A DNA stretch of 64,000 bases from Stieleria sp. JC731. GTDB taxonomy: Bacteria; Planctomycetota; Planctomycetia; Pirellulales; Pirellulaceae. Both the position numbers and the translations under genes were made by a program. How positions within the stretch are numbered: the first letter of the stretch is position 1; the number at the start of each line of letters is the position of its first letter. The notes beneath the pieces were generated by a model that worked only from the letters and a program-made list of their open reading frames with translations, was not told the DNA's origin and ran no database searches. Below are positions 58,039-64,000 of the stretch, piece after piece. The DNA lies in assembly GCF_020966635.1 (NCBI RefSeq), contig NZ_JAJKFQ010000026.1, forward strand, positions 163,894 to 227,893, in the 5' to 3' direction.

Positions 58039-58263
58039 ATGGCGAAACGACGCTCATCGAAAAGCAAAGCGACCTGCAACAACTGCGGTCAACCAACCCA
58101 TTCAAAGCTGATCGATCGCGGATCTCACGTTGAAAGCGTTCCGCAAACGATCTGCAAACGATGCCAATGCGGCAAGTGCGACTATCCCGGCTTGTCGATG
58201 TTCTGCTACTGCAAACCACCTTACACAGACAATGGCAAAGAGCAAACAACGTCCAACTGCTGA
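58039..58263 (+). CDS. Small zinc-finger-like protein
   Basis: 74 residues, basic start (MAKRRSSKSK), then CNNCGQPTHSK, CKRCQCGKCDY and CYC: enough Cys/His for two zinc sites. Its 3' end overlaps the SprT-like gene start by 32 bases. Function unknown. Confidence 0.5.
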   Translation: MAKRRSSKSKATCNNCGQPTHSKLIDRGSHVESVPQTICKRCQCGKCDYPGLSMFCYCKPPYTDNGKEQTTSNC

Positions 58264-58873
58264 CACGTTCAGCACACTGCAAGAAGCGTACGACTTTTTT
58301 AATGATCAGTTGTGGGGCGGCAAGCTTCCACAGTGCATGCTCCTGGTACATCGCAAAGCGGGCGCGCATGGCTACTATTGGCCGATGCAATTCAAGGGTC
58401 CACGCGGGAAGCGGATCGACGAGATCGCATTGTCACCCGAGTCGATGGAGCGTACCGACCGCGAAGTCCTGTCGACGCTCGTGCACGAGATGGCGCACCT
58501 GTGGCAGCACCACTTCGGATCTCCGAGTGCCGGTTACCACAATGCGGAGTGGGCGGATGAGATGGATCGACTTGGACTGCCCGCTTCGGACACTGGGGAG
58601 CCAGGTGGTAAGCGTACCGGCAAGTCGATGTCGCACTACATCAAACGCAATGGACTGTACGCCAAAGCGTTCACGCAGTGGCGCAAAAAGAAACGCAAGC
58701 TGAAGTATTGCGCCGACGCTGCATTCGGCGATGGCGAGAAGGCTGCGCGAAAACGCGCGAGCAAGACCAAGTACACATGCCCTGAATGCGGACAGAACGC
58801 ATGGGCTAAGCCTGCGGCGAAGATCGACTGCGGCGACTGCGGATTCGAGCTTGAACCAGAGGAACAAGGCTGA
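58232..58873 (+). CDS. SprT-like zinc metalloprotease
   Basis: 213 residues from ATG 58232 (upstream frame overlaps the previous gene). N-terminal LQEAYDFFNDQLWGGKLPQC is the SprT-like opening; the HExxH site reads TLVHEMAHLWQHHFG, with a following His in AGYHNAEWADEM. The C-terminal zinc ribbon is YTCPECGQNAWAKP and DCGDCGFEL. SprT/Spartan proteins cleave DNA-protein crosslinks; phage copies are widespread and their roles less clear. The stop overlaps the next start (TGATG). Confidence 0.88.
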   Translation: MAKSKQRPTADTFSTLQEAYDFFNDQLWGGKLPQCMLLVHRKAGAHGYYWPMQFKGPRGKRIDEIALSPESMERTDREVLSTLVHEMAHLWQHHFGSPSAGYHNAEWADEMDRLGLPASDTGEPGGKRTGKSMSHYIKRNGLYAKAFTQWRKKKRKLKYCADAAFGDGEKAARKRASKTKYTCPECGQNAWAKPAAKIDCGDCGFELEPEEQG

Positions 58874-59439
58874 TGCGACTTGTTAGTGTCCTCTGTGTTT
58901 CACCGACCAGCAACTACAAGCTGATCGATGGTGTCGATGTTTTCGATGCAGAGCGTGACTGCATGACGTTTGACGGCAGCACACCGATCGTCGCGCATCC
59001 CCCTTGTCGCGCATGGTCTGCGTTCTGTCGGCATCAAGCGAAACCAGATCCAGGCGAGAAGGAACTTGCGCCATGGTGCGTCGAGCAGCTGCGTCATTGC
59101 GGTGGTGTGCTGGAGCATCCCGCGTATTCGAAGCTCTGGGACGAACTCGATCTACCCAAGCCGAATGAACCACCGCGTGATGGCCTTTGGTCGATGTGGG
59201 TGAATCAGTCCTGGTGGGGCGATCGGCGAATCAAGAACACTTGGCTGCTTGTTTCCGGTCGAGATCCACGCGCAGTCGAGACGCCTCTGTCGCTTCACGG
59301 TGGAGTCTGCAGCACTGCAGCGTGGAACTCGATGAGCAAACACAACCGAGCATCAACACCGCTGGCGATGGCGCAGTGGTTGGTTGATCAAGCACGACAA
59401 ACAACACTTAACCCCGAGGAATTGCTCTGTGCAAATTGA
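58873..59439 (+). CDS. Phage protein with PPC motif, methyltransferase-like
   Basis: 188 residues. IVAHPPCRAWSAFCRHQAKP carries a PPC like the catalytic cysteine motif of cytosine-C5 methyltransferases, and VCSTAAWNSMSKHNRASTPL is the conserved C-terminal segment of this phage family. Motif I of a SAM-binding fold is not clear, so methylation is uncertain. The SprT-like gene precedes it and another DNA methyltransferase is two genes on. Confidence 0.55.
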   Translation: MRLVSVLCVSPTSNYKLIDGVDVFDAERDCMTFDGSTPIVAHPPCRAWSAFCRHQAKPDPGEKELAPWCVEQLRHCGGVLEHPAYSKLWDELDLPKPNEPPRDGLWSMWVNQSWWGDRRIKNTWLLVSGRDPRAVETPLSLHGGVCSTAAWNSMSKHNRASTPLAMAQWLVDQARQTTLNPEELLCAN

Positions 59440-59749
59440 ACTAACACTCGACGAATGTGGCGACTTCTACACGCATGATGGCATGCCTTTCATGTGTGAA
59501 GACGGTGCCCGTGAGTTCTTTGAGATTCCTGATAGTGTCACACGGATCTGGGTGGTCATGTCGACTGACTCACAGATCGGCTACGAGGTTGCTATGGGTG
59601 GTGAAAAACTACTCGTACATCAGTCTGATGGATGGCTGAACCGTGTCCGCGTGTACTACCGCTTGCAGATGTTCGTAAGGTCAGCATGTCGTCTCGACCT
59701 GACTTGTCTTGAACTCTATTACGAAGAACCAGAGGCGATTGAAGAATGA
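59429..59749 (+). CDS. Hypothetical acidic protein
   Basis: 106 residues from a GTG at 59429 with GAGGA 10 bases upstream; an ATG at 59384 would lie deep in the previous gene. Begins (V)QIELTLDECGDFYTHDGM; compact alpha/beta with FEIPDSVTRIWVVMSTDS. Ends in an ATGA overlap with the methyltransferase. Confidence 0.55.
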   Translation: MQIELTLDECGDFYTHDGMPFMCEDGAREFFEIPDSVTRIWVVMSTDSQIGYEVAMGGEKLLVHQSDGWLNRVRVYYRLQMFVRSACRLDLTCLELYYEEPEAIEE

Positions 59750-60630
59750 GTACCATCGAAGTTCACAAGGCGGATGCCGAGACGTTCCAGACCAGCGAGC
59801 TACACCCTGGTTTCAATCTGGCGTTTCTCGATCCACCGTTCAACATCGGCCAGGACTATCTCGGCTACCACGATCGCCGGAACCTCGATGACTTCGAGTC
59901 ATCTATCCATGACGCGATCGCAAACACCAAGTCGCTGATGCGGCACGGTGGGATCATCGCGCTGCATGGTCCTGATGACATGGCTGACTTGTATCTTCGC
60001 TCTGCTCGATCACTGGGGATGCATCGGATCGAATGGGTTATCTGGCACTATCGCTTTGGCATGGGCGGCAAGCTCGAAACCAAGCGACAGTTCACTGATT
60101 CGTTCTGTCACTGCATCATCTTTATGGTCGGTCCACAGAACCACCGCTGGACGTTCAATGGCGAAGCTGTCGCGGTCGAGAGTGATCGCAAAGCGATCTA
60201 CAACGACAAGCGCACTCGCGATGGCAATGGCGGCATGCGGGTTCCGTCTGATGTCTGGGGATTACCTAGCGACGGTCCTTACTGGGGTCGCGTCCAAGGT
60301 ACAAGTCGCGAGCGCATGGCAGGACGTCCGAACCAGCTGCCCGAAGTCTACCTCGAGCGCCTGATCAAGGCTTACACCAACACAGGCGATCACGTTTACG
60401 ATCCGTATGGCGGAACAGGAACAACAGCTGTCGTCGCACAAGCACTTGATCGCAACTGCGTGACACTGGATATCACCGATCACGCGGTGGCAACCATTCA
60501 CGAGCGTCTTAAACGCGGAGCTATCCGCATCACTTCATCAACTACGGAACCTTCCGATGTCACTGCTATCGAAACCGATCAAGAACCAGAGCCTAGTCAA
60601 TCAGGCGAAAGCGTTCTGTCGCCTGCATAG
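59746..60630 (+). CDS. DNA adenine-N6/cytosine-N4 methyltransferase
   Basis: 294 residues. The catalytic motif IV FLDPPFNIGQDYLGYHD comes first (residues 28-45) and SAM motif I VYDPYGGTGTTAVVAQALDR last (about 219-238), the beta-class order. Between lies a target-recognition part (RLIKAYTNTGD before motif I). No restriction gene is next to it, so it is an orphan phage methyltransferase, probably protecting phage DNA from host restriction or marking it. Recognition sequence unknown. Confidence 0.9.
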   Translation: MSTIEVHKADAETFQTSELHPGFNLAFLDPPFNIGQDYLGYHDRRNLDDFESSIHDAIANTKSLMRHGGIIALHGPDDMADLYLRSARSLGMHRIEWVIWHYRFGMGGKLETKRQFTDSFCHCIIFMVGPQNHRWTFNGEAVAVESDRKAIYNDKRTRDGNGGMRVPSDVWGLPSDGPYWGRVQGTSRERMAGRPNQLPEVYLERLIKAYTNTGDHVYDPYGGTGTTAVVAQALDRNCVTLDITDHAVATIHERLKRGAIRITSSTTEPSDVTAIETDQEPEPSQSGESVLSPA

Positions 60631-60814
60631 CCTGCCGGTCACGGGCATCGTTGTATTCAGCAATGGCGCACCGATCGAATGGCAGCACAACCGACCGTCC
60701 ATCATGAACAAGTCAATGGGTGACATCGCTGTTCGGATCAGCGATGGCGAAGCGTGGGAAGCTCGCAAGAGCGATGCAAACAACAATCCAACTAAGTGGG
60801 AGTCGTACAACTAA
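60557..60814 (+). CDS. Small hypothetical protein overlapping the methyltransferase
   Basis: 85 residues; 74 bases overlap the end of the methyltransferase gene in another frame. Begins MSLLSKPIKNQSLVNQAKAF, then LPVTGIVVFSNGAPIEWQHN. Its stop overlaps the next start (TAATG). Start could be later, but coupling makes the gene itself likely. Confidence 0.5.
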   Translation: MSLLSKPIKNQSLVNQAKAFCRLHSLPVTGIVVFSNGAPIEWQHNRPSIMNKSMGDIAVRISDGEAWEARKSDANNNPTKWESYN

Positions 60815-61317
60815 TGAACCGTCGAATCGTATTGATCGGGTGCAGCAAAACGAAGCTACCCTACAAGCCAGAACGTCGTCGCGGTGGTCGACTGTATCCA
60901 ACGGAGTTGTACGGCGGCGACCTGTTCCCAAAACGGGTCGCGTATGCCGAGTCTCGCAACTTGCCCTGGATGGTCCTGTCAGCCGAGTATGGCGTATGGA
61001 ATCCGAACCAGGAACGCAAACCGTATGACACGGCATTCAGTGATCTGTCACCAGCAGATCGCGCCGATTGGCACGCTCGCGTGGCATACCATGTCATCCA
61101 AGAATTGTTTGAACCGTTCGAAGTTGGCGAAGCCAATCGACCGCTCACGCCATCTGAGCTGACTGTCGAGATCCATGCCGGTCGAGACTACGCAGAACCG
61201 CTCGCCACGATCCTTACCGCTCTTGGCATCAACGTCGAGCTACCGTGCAAGGGACTTGCTATCGGCCAGCAAAAGAAGCTCTACGCATCAGGCAGTCTGT
61301 CTCCAGCAGCTGCGTGA
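60814..61317 (+). CDS. DUF6884-like protein
   Basis: 167 residues from ATG 60814 in a TAATG overlap. MNRRIVLIGCSKTKLPYKPE, then RLYPTELYGGDLFPKRVAYA and WMVLSAEYGVWNPNQE are the signature of a phage/bacterial family (DUF6884) whose CSK and LYxGxLF motifs recall proteins linked to 7-deazaguanine or archaeosine chemistry. The biochemical role is not established. Its neighbours suggest DNA modification or counter-defence. Confidence 0.65.
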   Translation: MNRRIVLIGCSKTKLPYKPERRRGGRLYPTELYGGDLFPKRVAYAESRNLPWMVLSAEYGVWNPNQERKPYDTAFSDLSPADRADWHARVAYHVIQELFEPFEVGEANRPLTPSELTVEIHAGRDYAEPLATILTALGINVELPCKGLAIGQQKKLYASGSLSPAAA

Positions 61318-61353
61318 CCTGTTCGATCAACACCCATCAACCTTGGATTTAAC

Positions 61354-61683
61354 ATGGACTTTCATGCTGAAATGCTTAATAGGTTTTTTGTCTCAGTGGT
61401 GATGCCAGCGCTCCCTTGGCTGTTCTGGTTGGCAATCCTGTTCTTCGCACTCTATCTGGTGCTTCTGATCGCGTGCGTCTTTCGGTGTGCGATCAGTTTC
61501 CTTAACCCATTCGAAGACTACGAAGTCGAGTACGCACCGGATTTACATTCCGCAAATAACGTCATTCAGTTCGTTGACTCGAAACGTCGCCAAGTGATTG
61601 ATACGCAGGGAAAGCCAGGACACCGCTTCTACGTTCGTCGACTTCGAATTTGGGGATACGGCAAGACTAACAAAGTAGCATAA
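61354..61683 (+). CDS. Membrane protein
   Basis: 109 residues. A long hydrophobic stretch (VVMPALPWLFWLAILFFALY followed by LVLLIACVFRCAI) spans the membrane once or twice, then a hydrophilic C-terminal half (NVIQFVDSKRRQVIDTQGKP). No family recognised; superinfection exclusion is possible for such phage proteins but unsupported here. Confidence 0.6.
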   Translation: MDFHAEMLNRFFVSVVMPALPWLFWLAILFFALYLVLLIACVFRCAISFLNPFEDYEVEYAPDLHSANNVIQFVDSKRRQVIDTQGKPGHRFYVRRLRIWGYGKTNKVA

Positions 61684-61701
61684 CCAACCAGGAATGATTT
61701 C

Positions 61702-62205
61702 ATGAATCACAAAACAGATATCGAGCACTTCATGCGATACGCATATCAGATCGCTCGATATTCCACTGATGACAGCACCCAGAACGGCGCTGTTCTGATT
61801 TCCCCAGACTCCACCGGAAAATACTACGCCGTGTCGTCTGGCAATAACAACTTCCCAGATGGATTCAAGGCGGAACCGGAGCACTTAGAACGCCCTCGCA
61901 AATACAACTTCCGAAAACACGCTGAATGGGAAGCGGTTACTGGGGTTGACTGGAACCTTGCAAGGGCAAGCGTGCTGATCTGCCCCTTCGCTGCCTGCTC
62001 CATCTGCGCCAGGGCTATCGTGATGAGCGGATGCCTTCACATGATCGTTCATAAGCAAAGGATGGAGATCGCGCACGGGAAGTGGATCGACGAGATCAAG
62101 GACGGTAATTACATCCTCGACTGCGCAGGTGTGACACGCTCAGAGTTTGACGGGGTTCTCGGTTGTGAACCGATCCTTGCCGACGGCAAGCTCTGGACCC
62201 CTTAG
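61702..62205 (+). CDS. Deoxycytidylate deaminase-like protein
   Basis: 167 residues. The zinc site is visible as RKHAEWEAVTG (HAE) and CPFAACSICARAIVMSGC (PFAACxxC, with Ala inserted compared with the usual PCxxC). STQNGAVLISPDS near residue 30 matches the family SKDPSTQVGAVI region. It would deaminate dCMP to dUMP for thymidylate supply. The altered cysteine box makes substrate preference uncertain. Confidence 0.78.
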   Translation: MNHKTDIEHFMRYAYQIARYSTDDSTQNGAVLISPDSTGKYYAVSSGNNNFPDGFKAEPEHLERPRKYNFRKHAEWEAVTGVDWNLARASVLICPFAACSICARAIVMSGCLHMIVHKQRMEIAHGKWIDEIKDGNYILDCAGVTRSEFDGVLGCEPILADGKLWTP

Positions 62206-62240
62206 TGATAACTGAACTCCTGACGACTAGGTAGCGAATA

Positions 62241-62450
62241 ATGGACGACGACGAATTACCAGTGATTGAAAGCCAGTGCTGTCGCAACTGCGATCACTGG
62301 CTCAAATCTCGCGGCACAGCCGACATCGGGGTCTGCATGCTTTACGCAGAAGACTTCTGGGGGTGCGAAGGCGATGACTGCTCATCGTACGAAGCACGCG
62401 GAACGCAATTTGACAACGCAATGACCAAAGCACACGAGGGAAGGAATTGA
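62241..62450 (+). CDS. Small Cys-rich protein
   Basis: 69 residues. CCRNCDHWLKSRG, GVCMLYAEDFWGCEGDDCSS gives six cysteines, likely one or two zinc sites. Acidic at both ends. Its TGA overlaps the next TTG start (TTGA). Function unknown. Confidence 0.55.
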   Translation: MDDDELPVIESQCCRNCDHWLKSRGTADIGVCMLYAEDFWGCEGDDCSSYEARGTQFDNAMTKAHEGRN

Positions 62451-63118
62451 TCAACACACCACACTTTACAATCCGCGAATGGAAGTTTCCGAAGACTCCA
62501 TTCGTCACCTACGAGAAGTCAGATGAAGCGTGGGCTATCCCACTGAAGATCGGCAAGTGGGTTGAACGTAAGGTCACGGCAGAACAAATTCGCCGGATGA
62601 TCCAGGCCAAGCTCGATGGCGAAGCAAAGGTCACCGTCTGCTATGAAAGCCTTGATGGATGGGAAGGTTTCATCTTTAAGTGGCAAGAAACCATCAACAG
62701 CAAGTTGTATGCTCAAAGGTACTCTGTCAGCATGTCATCAATCGATTGGCTTGGTGGCAATTACATCATCGACCGTGCTCACGAGAAGTTTAATGTGCAA
62801 CGCAGCAAGCTGATCAAGCAGGCCGACCAGCAACGCCGAGAAGACTTCACTTCCAACCCGTCACGCAGCCGGGTTGTGATCGATGGAGTCGAGCTTGCAG
62901 CAGAGAATGTCTCGATCGACTTCGGCGCTGTCGAATGCAGCCCTCCGAACAGTAGCATCTACAAACGCCAAATTGCTGGTCGTGCGGTCCGACCGACCAT
63001 CACGATCACAACACCAACCAGCAATGCCCACAAGTGGCTTATGAACCATTATCCACAGCCTGACGGTCAGCCATTCCTGCGGGAACATGAGAACGTCTGG
63101 TATCCTCCCCGCGACTAG
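62447..63118 (+). CDS. Hypothetical protein, last rightward gene
   Basis: 223 residues from a TTG at 62447 (GGAAGGAA upstream, TTGA overlap). Begins (M)INTPHFTIREWKFPKTPF; mixed alpha/beta with SSIDWLGGNYIIDRAHEKFN and a Thr-rich strand (RPTITITTPTSNAHKWLMNH). No family recognised. Its end overlaps a convergent membrane protein gene by 80 bases. Confidence 0.6.
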   Translation: MINTPHFTIREWKFPKTPFVTYEKSDEAWAIPLKIGKWVERKVTAEQIRRMIQAKLDGEAKVTVCYESLDGWEGFIFKWQETINSKLYAQRYSVSMSSIDWLGGNYIIDRAHEKFNVQRSKLIKQADQQRREDFTSNPSRSRVVIDGVELAAENVSIDFGAVECSPPNSSIYKRQIAGRAVRPTITITTPTSNAHKWLMNHYPQPDGQPFLREHENVWYPPRD

Positions 63119-63305
63119 CGACGACGAACCCCTGACCAATCATCACTACGCCACCCATCAGCCATAGTTGCAGTTGGGTGGCGTAGCTCGTTTCTAGGAT
63201 GATCGCCAGATCCACTTCATCGAGTCTGGTCACCTTCGTCATCGTCATTGCTGCAAGCGAGTAGGCGACCATCAGTCCGCCGACAACCCAGAATCCGTAT
63301 TTCAT
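63039..63305 (-). CDS. Small membrane protein coupled to the integrase
   Basis: 88 residues from ATG 63305, overlapping the integrase stop as ATGA. Two transmembrane helices: YGFWVVGGLMVAYSLAAMTM and LQLWLMGGVVMIGQGFVVAS, then a charged C-terminus. The last 80 bases run antisense to the preceding rightward gene. Made with the integrase, so expressed in lysogeny or during integration; function unknown. Confidence 0.6.
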   Translation of the reverse strand: MKYGFWVVGGLMVAYSLAAMTMTKVTRLDEVDLAIILETSYATQLQLWLMGGVVMIGQGFVVASRGEDTRRSHVPAGMADRQAVDNGS

Positions 63306-64000
63306 CTCTTGCTATTCTTTAGCGGTTCCAAAAGCCATTCGCGGACAGTTTCCGCAACACGCTCTAATCTAGCGTCCGAGATCCGCTGGCGGTAGCGGCT
63401 CGACATCGAGTTGTCGTCATGCCCCATCACTAGCGAGATCGCAGGGAAGTCGCCAGACTCTTCCGCGACAGTCTGAAACGTGCGTCGCAGGGAATAGAAA
63501 CCGACGCCATGCCGATAGTGACCAAGCAGTTTTAAGATCTTGCGAAATTCTGCCGAGATCGGGCATGCCGAGTCCTTGCCTTCCCAGCTGTTTCCGTATT
63601 TGGTTCGGAACACCAGCTGGTCGCCGGTCTGCCGCGTTCCATCGTACGATCCCCCGCAAGCTTTGATCGCCTCCATCGTTTCTGGCCAAAGCTTTGCTCG
63701 TCGCTCGATGCCTGTCTTGGGTCGCGGATAGTCGAGCCATCCTTCGCGCCAGTCGATGTGACGCAGCTGCAGCTTGCTGCAGTCTGAGTTGCCGAGTCCC
63801 GCGTTGATGCCCAGCAGTATCATTGCCGAGATCGGATCTTTACTCGCGCCAGCTGTTTCGAGGATTGCAAACGCCGACAAGCTCTGATCACCCTTCTCGG
63901 CTCGTTCCTTCCGCAGCACTTTGCGTCCTGGTTTCTTGAACGCATTACCCACCGAGATTGGCTGCTCGATCTCCATCACCCCCTTTGGACCGATGTGATT
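63302..64000 (-). CDS. Tyrosine-type site-specific integrase, N-terminus beyond window
   Basis: Open to the window edge (233 residues visible), so the N-terminal arm-binding and core-binding domains are missing here. Catalytic domain: ILLGINAGLGNSDCSKLQLR (the usual first Arg box has Asn, GLGN in place of GLR), DYPRPKTGIERRAKLWPETM, box II FYSLRRTFQTVA with the Arg, LVMGHDD and SSRYRQRIS with the Tyr nucleophile. The GNxDC variant is, from memory, typical of planctomycete integrases. It should catalyse insertion at the tRNA anticodon site seen at 12137. Confidence 0.9.
   Translation of the reverse strand, partial: NHIGPKGVMEIEQPISVGNAFKKPGRKVLRKERAEKGDQSLSAFAILETAGASKDPISAMILLGINAGLGNSDCSKLQLRHIDWREGWLDYPRPKTGIERRAKLWPETMEAIKACGGSYDGTRQTGDQLVFRTKYGNSWEGKDSACPISAEFRKILKLLGHYRHGVGFYSLRRTFQTVAEESGDFPAISLVMGHDDNSMSSRYRQRISDARLERVAETVREWLLEPLKNSKR

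Noticed and set aside
62215..62230. Dyad-like sequence ACTCCTGACGACTAGG before the Cys-rich gene
   Set aside because: Right arm absent; match not better than expected by chance.

Overview
The window is a stretch of bacterial chromosome with a large prophage inserted into it. Positions 1 to about 12,100 are host DNA. The gene set (ispD-tyrS, a Gfo/Idh/MocA oxidoreductase, a UvrD/PcrA-type helicase, a TIM-barrel sugar isomerase, ligA, a Gly-rich secreted EF-hand protein) and an interspersed GCGCCAGCGTGCGGTT-type intergenic repeat suggest a planctomycete of the Rhodopirellula/Pirellulales kind. This is an inference from gene style, not from a marker gene.

The prophage begins inside a tRNA gene. 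The 5' half of a tRNA-Met(CAT) (12104-12144) stops just after the anticodon loop and runs into foreign sequence. A tyrosine integrase, cut off by the window edge, lies at the far end (63302-64000, minus), so attR should be just beyond 64,000 and almost the whole element (about 52 kb) is visible. Its layout is: (a) 12.2-15.35 kb, mostly rightward: a phage-encoded sigma factor, two small genes and a coiled-coil protein, closed by a terminator; (b) 15.35-16.0 and 19.5-20.4 kb: two structured non-coding regions sharing a TGTGAAGA octamer and carrying inverted repeats (candidate origin or control regions), flanking a rightward cassette (16.0-19.5 kb) of RadC-like, gp88-like and unknown genes; (c) 20.4-43.8 kb, leftward: a siphovirus-type virion module with tail proteins, a 1019-residue tape measure, major tail protein, head-tail joining proteins, a Mu gpT-like major capsid, decoration protein, protease/scaffold, lambda-type portal, gpW, a metallophosphoesterase, an Ogr-like zinc protein, GpA-type terminase, Nu1-like small terminase and fibre-like proteins; (d) 43.8-47.9 kb, leftward: holin/XhlA-like and spanin-like membrane proteins, lipoproteins and secreted proteins; (e) 48.0-56.8 kb, leftward: a nucleotide and DNA-replication module (degenerate HD protein, dNMP kinase, RusA-like nuclease, DUF3987-type primase/helicase, SF2 helicase, tRNA-Trp-like gene, DUF669 protein, Sak4-like ATPase, HTH protein); (f) 57.0-63.1 kb, rightward: small early-type genes, SprT-like protease, DNA methyltransferase, DUF6884-like protein and deaminase.

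The most striking feature is a 16-bp dyad, AGTCCTG-NN-CAGGACT, found about 17 times in intergenic gaps across the prophage and not seen in the host flank. Three copies are perfect and the rest carry mismatches. Copies precede the sigma factor, capsid, major tail protein, lipoprotein, RusA-like, DUF669 and HTH genes, lie between consecutive small genes, and once sit between a stop codon and a terminator. This looks like a distributed operator ('stoperator-like') network that one dimeric regulator would use to control the whole element. Mycobacteriophage L5 has a comparable strategy, but with an unrelated, asymmetric site.

Translational coupling is pervasive: TAATG, ATGA and TTGA stop/start overlaps occur throughout the minus-strand operons and decided many of the start choices given here. 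No database search was possible, so family names rest on motifs and gene order.
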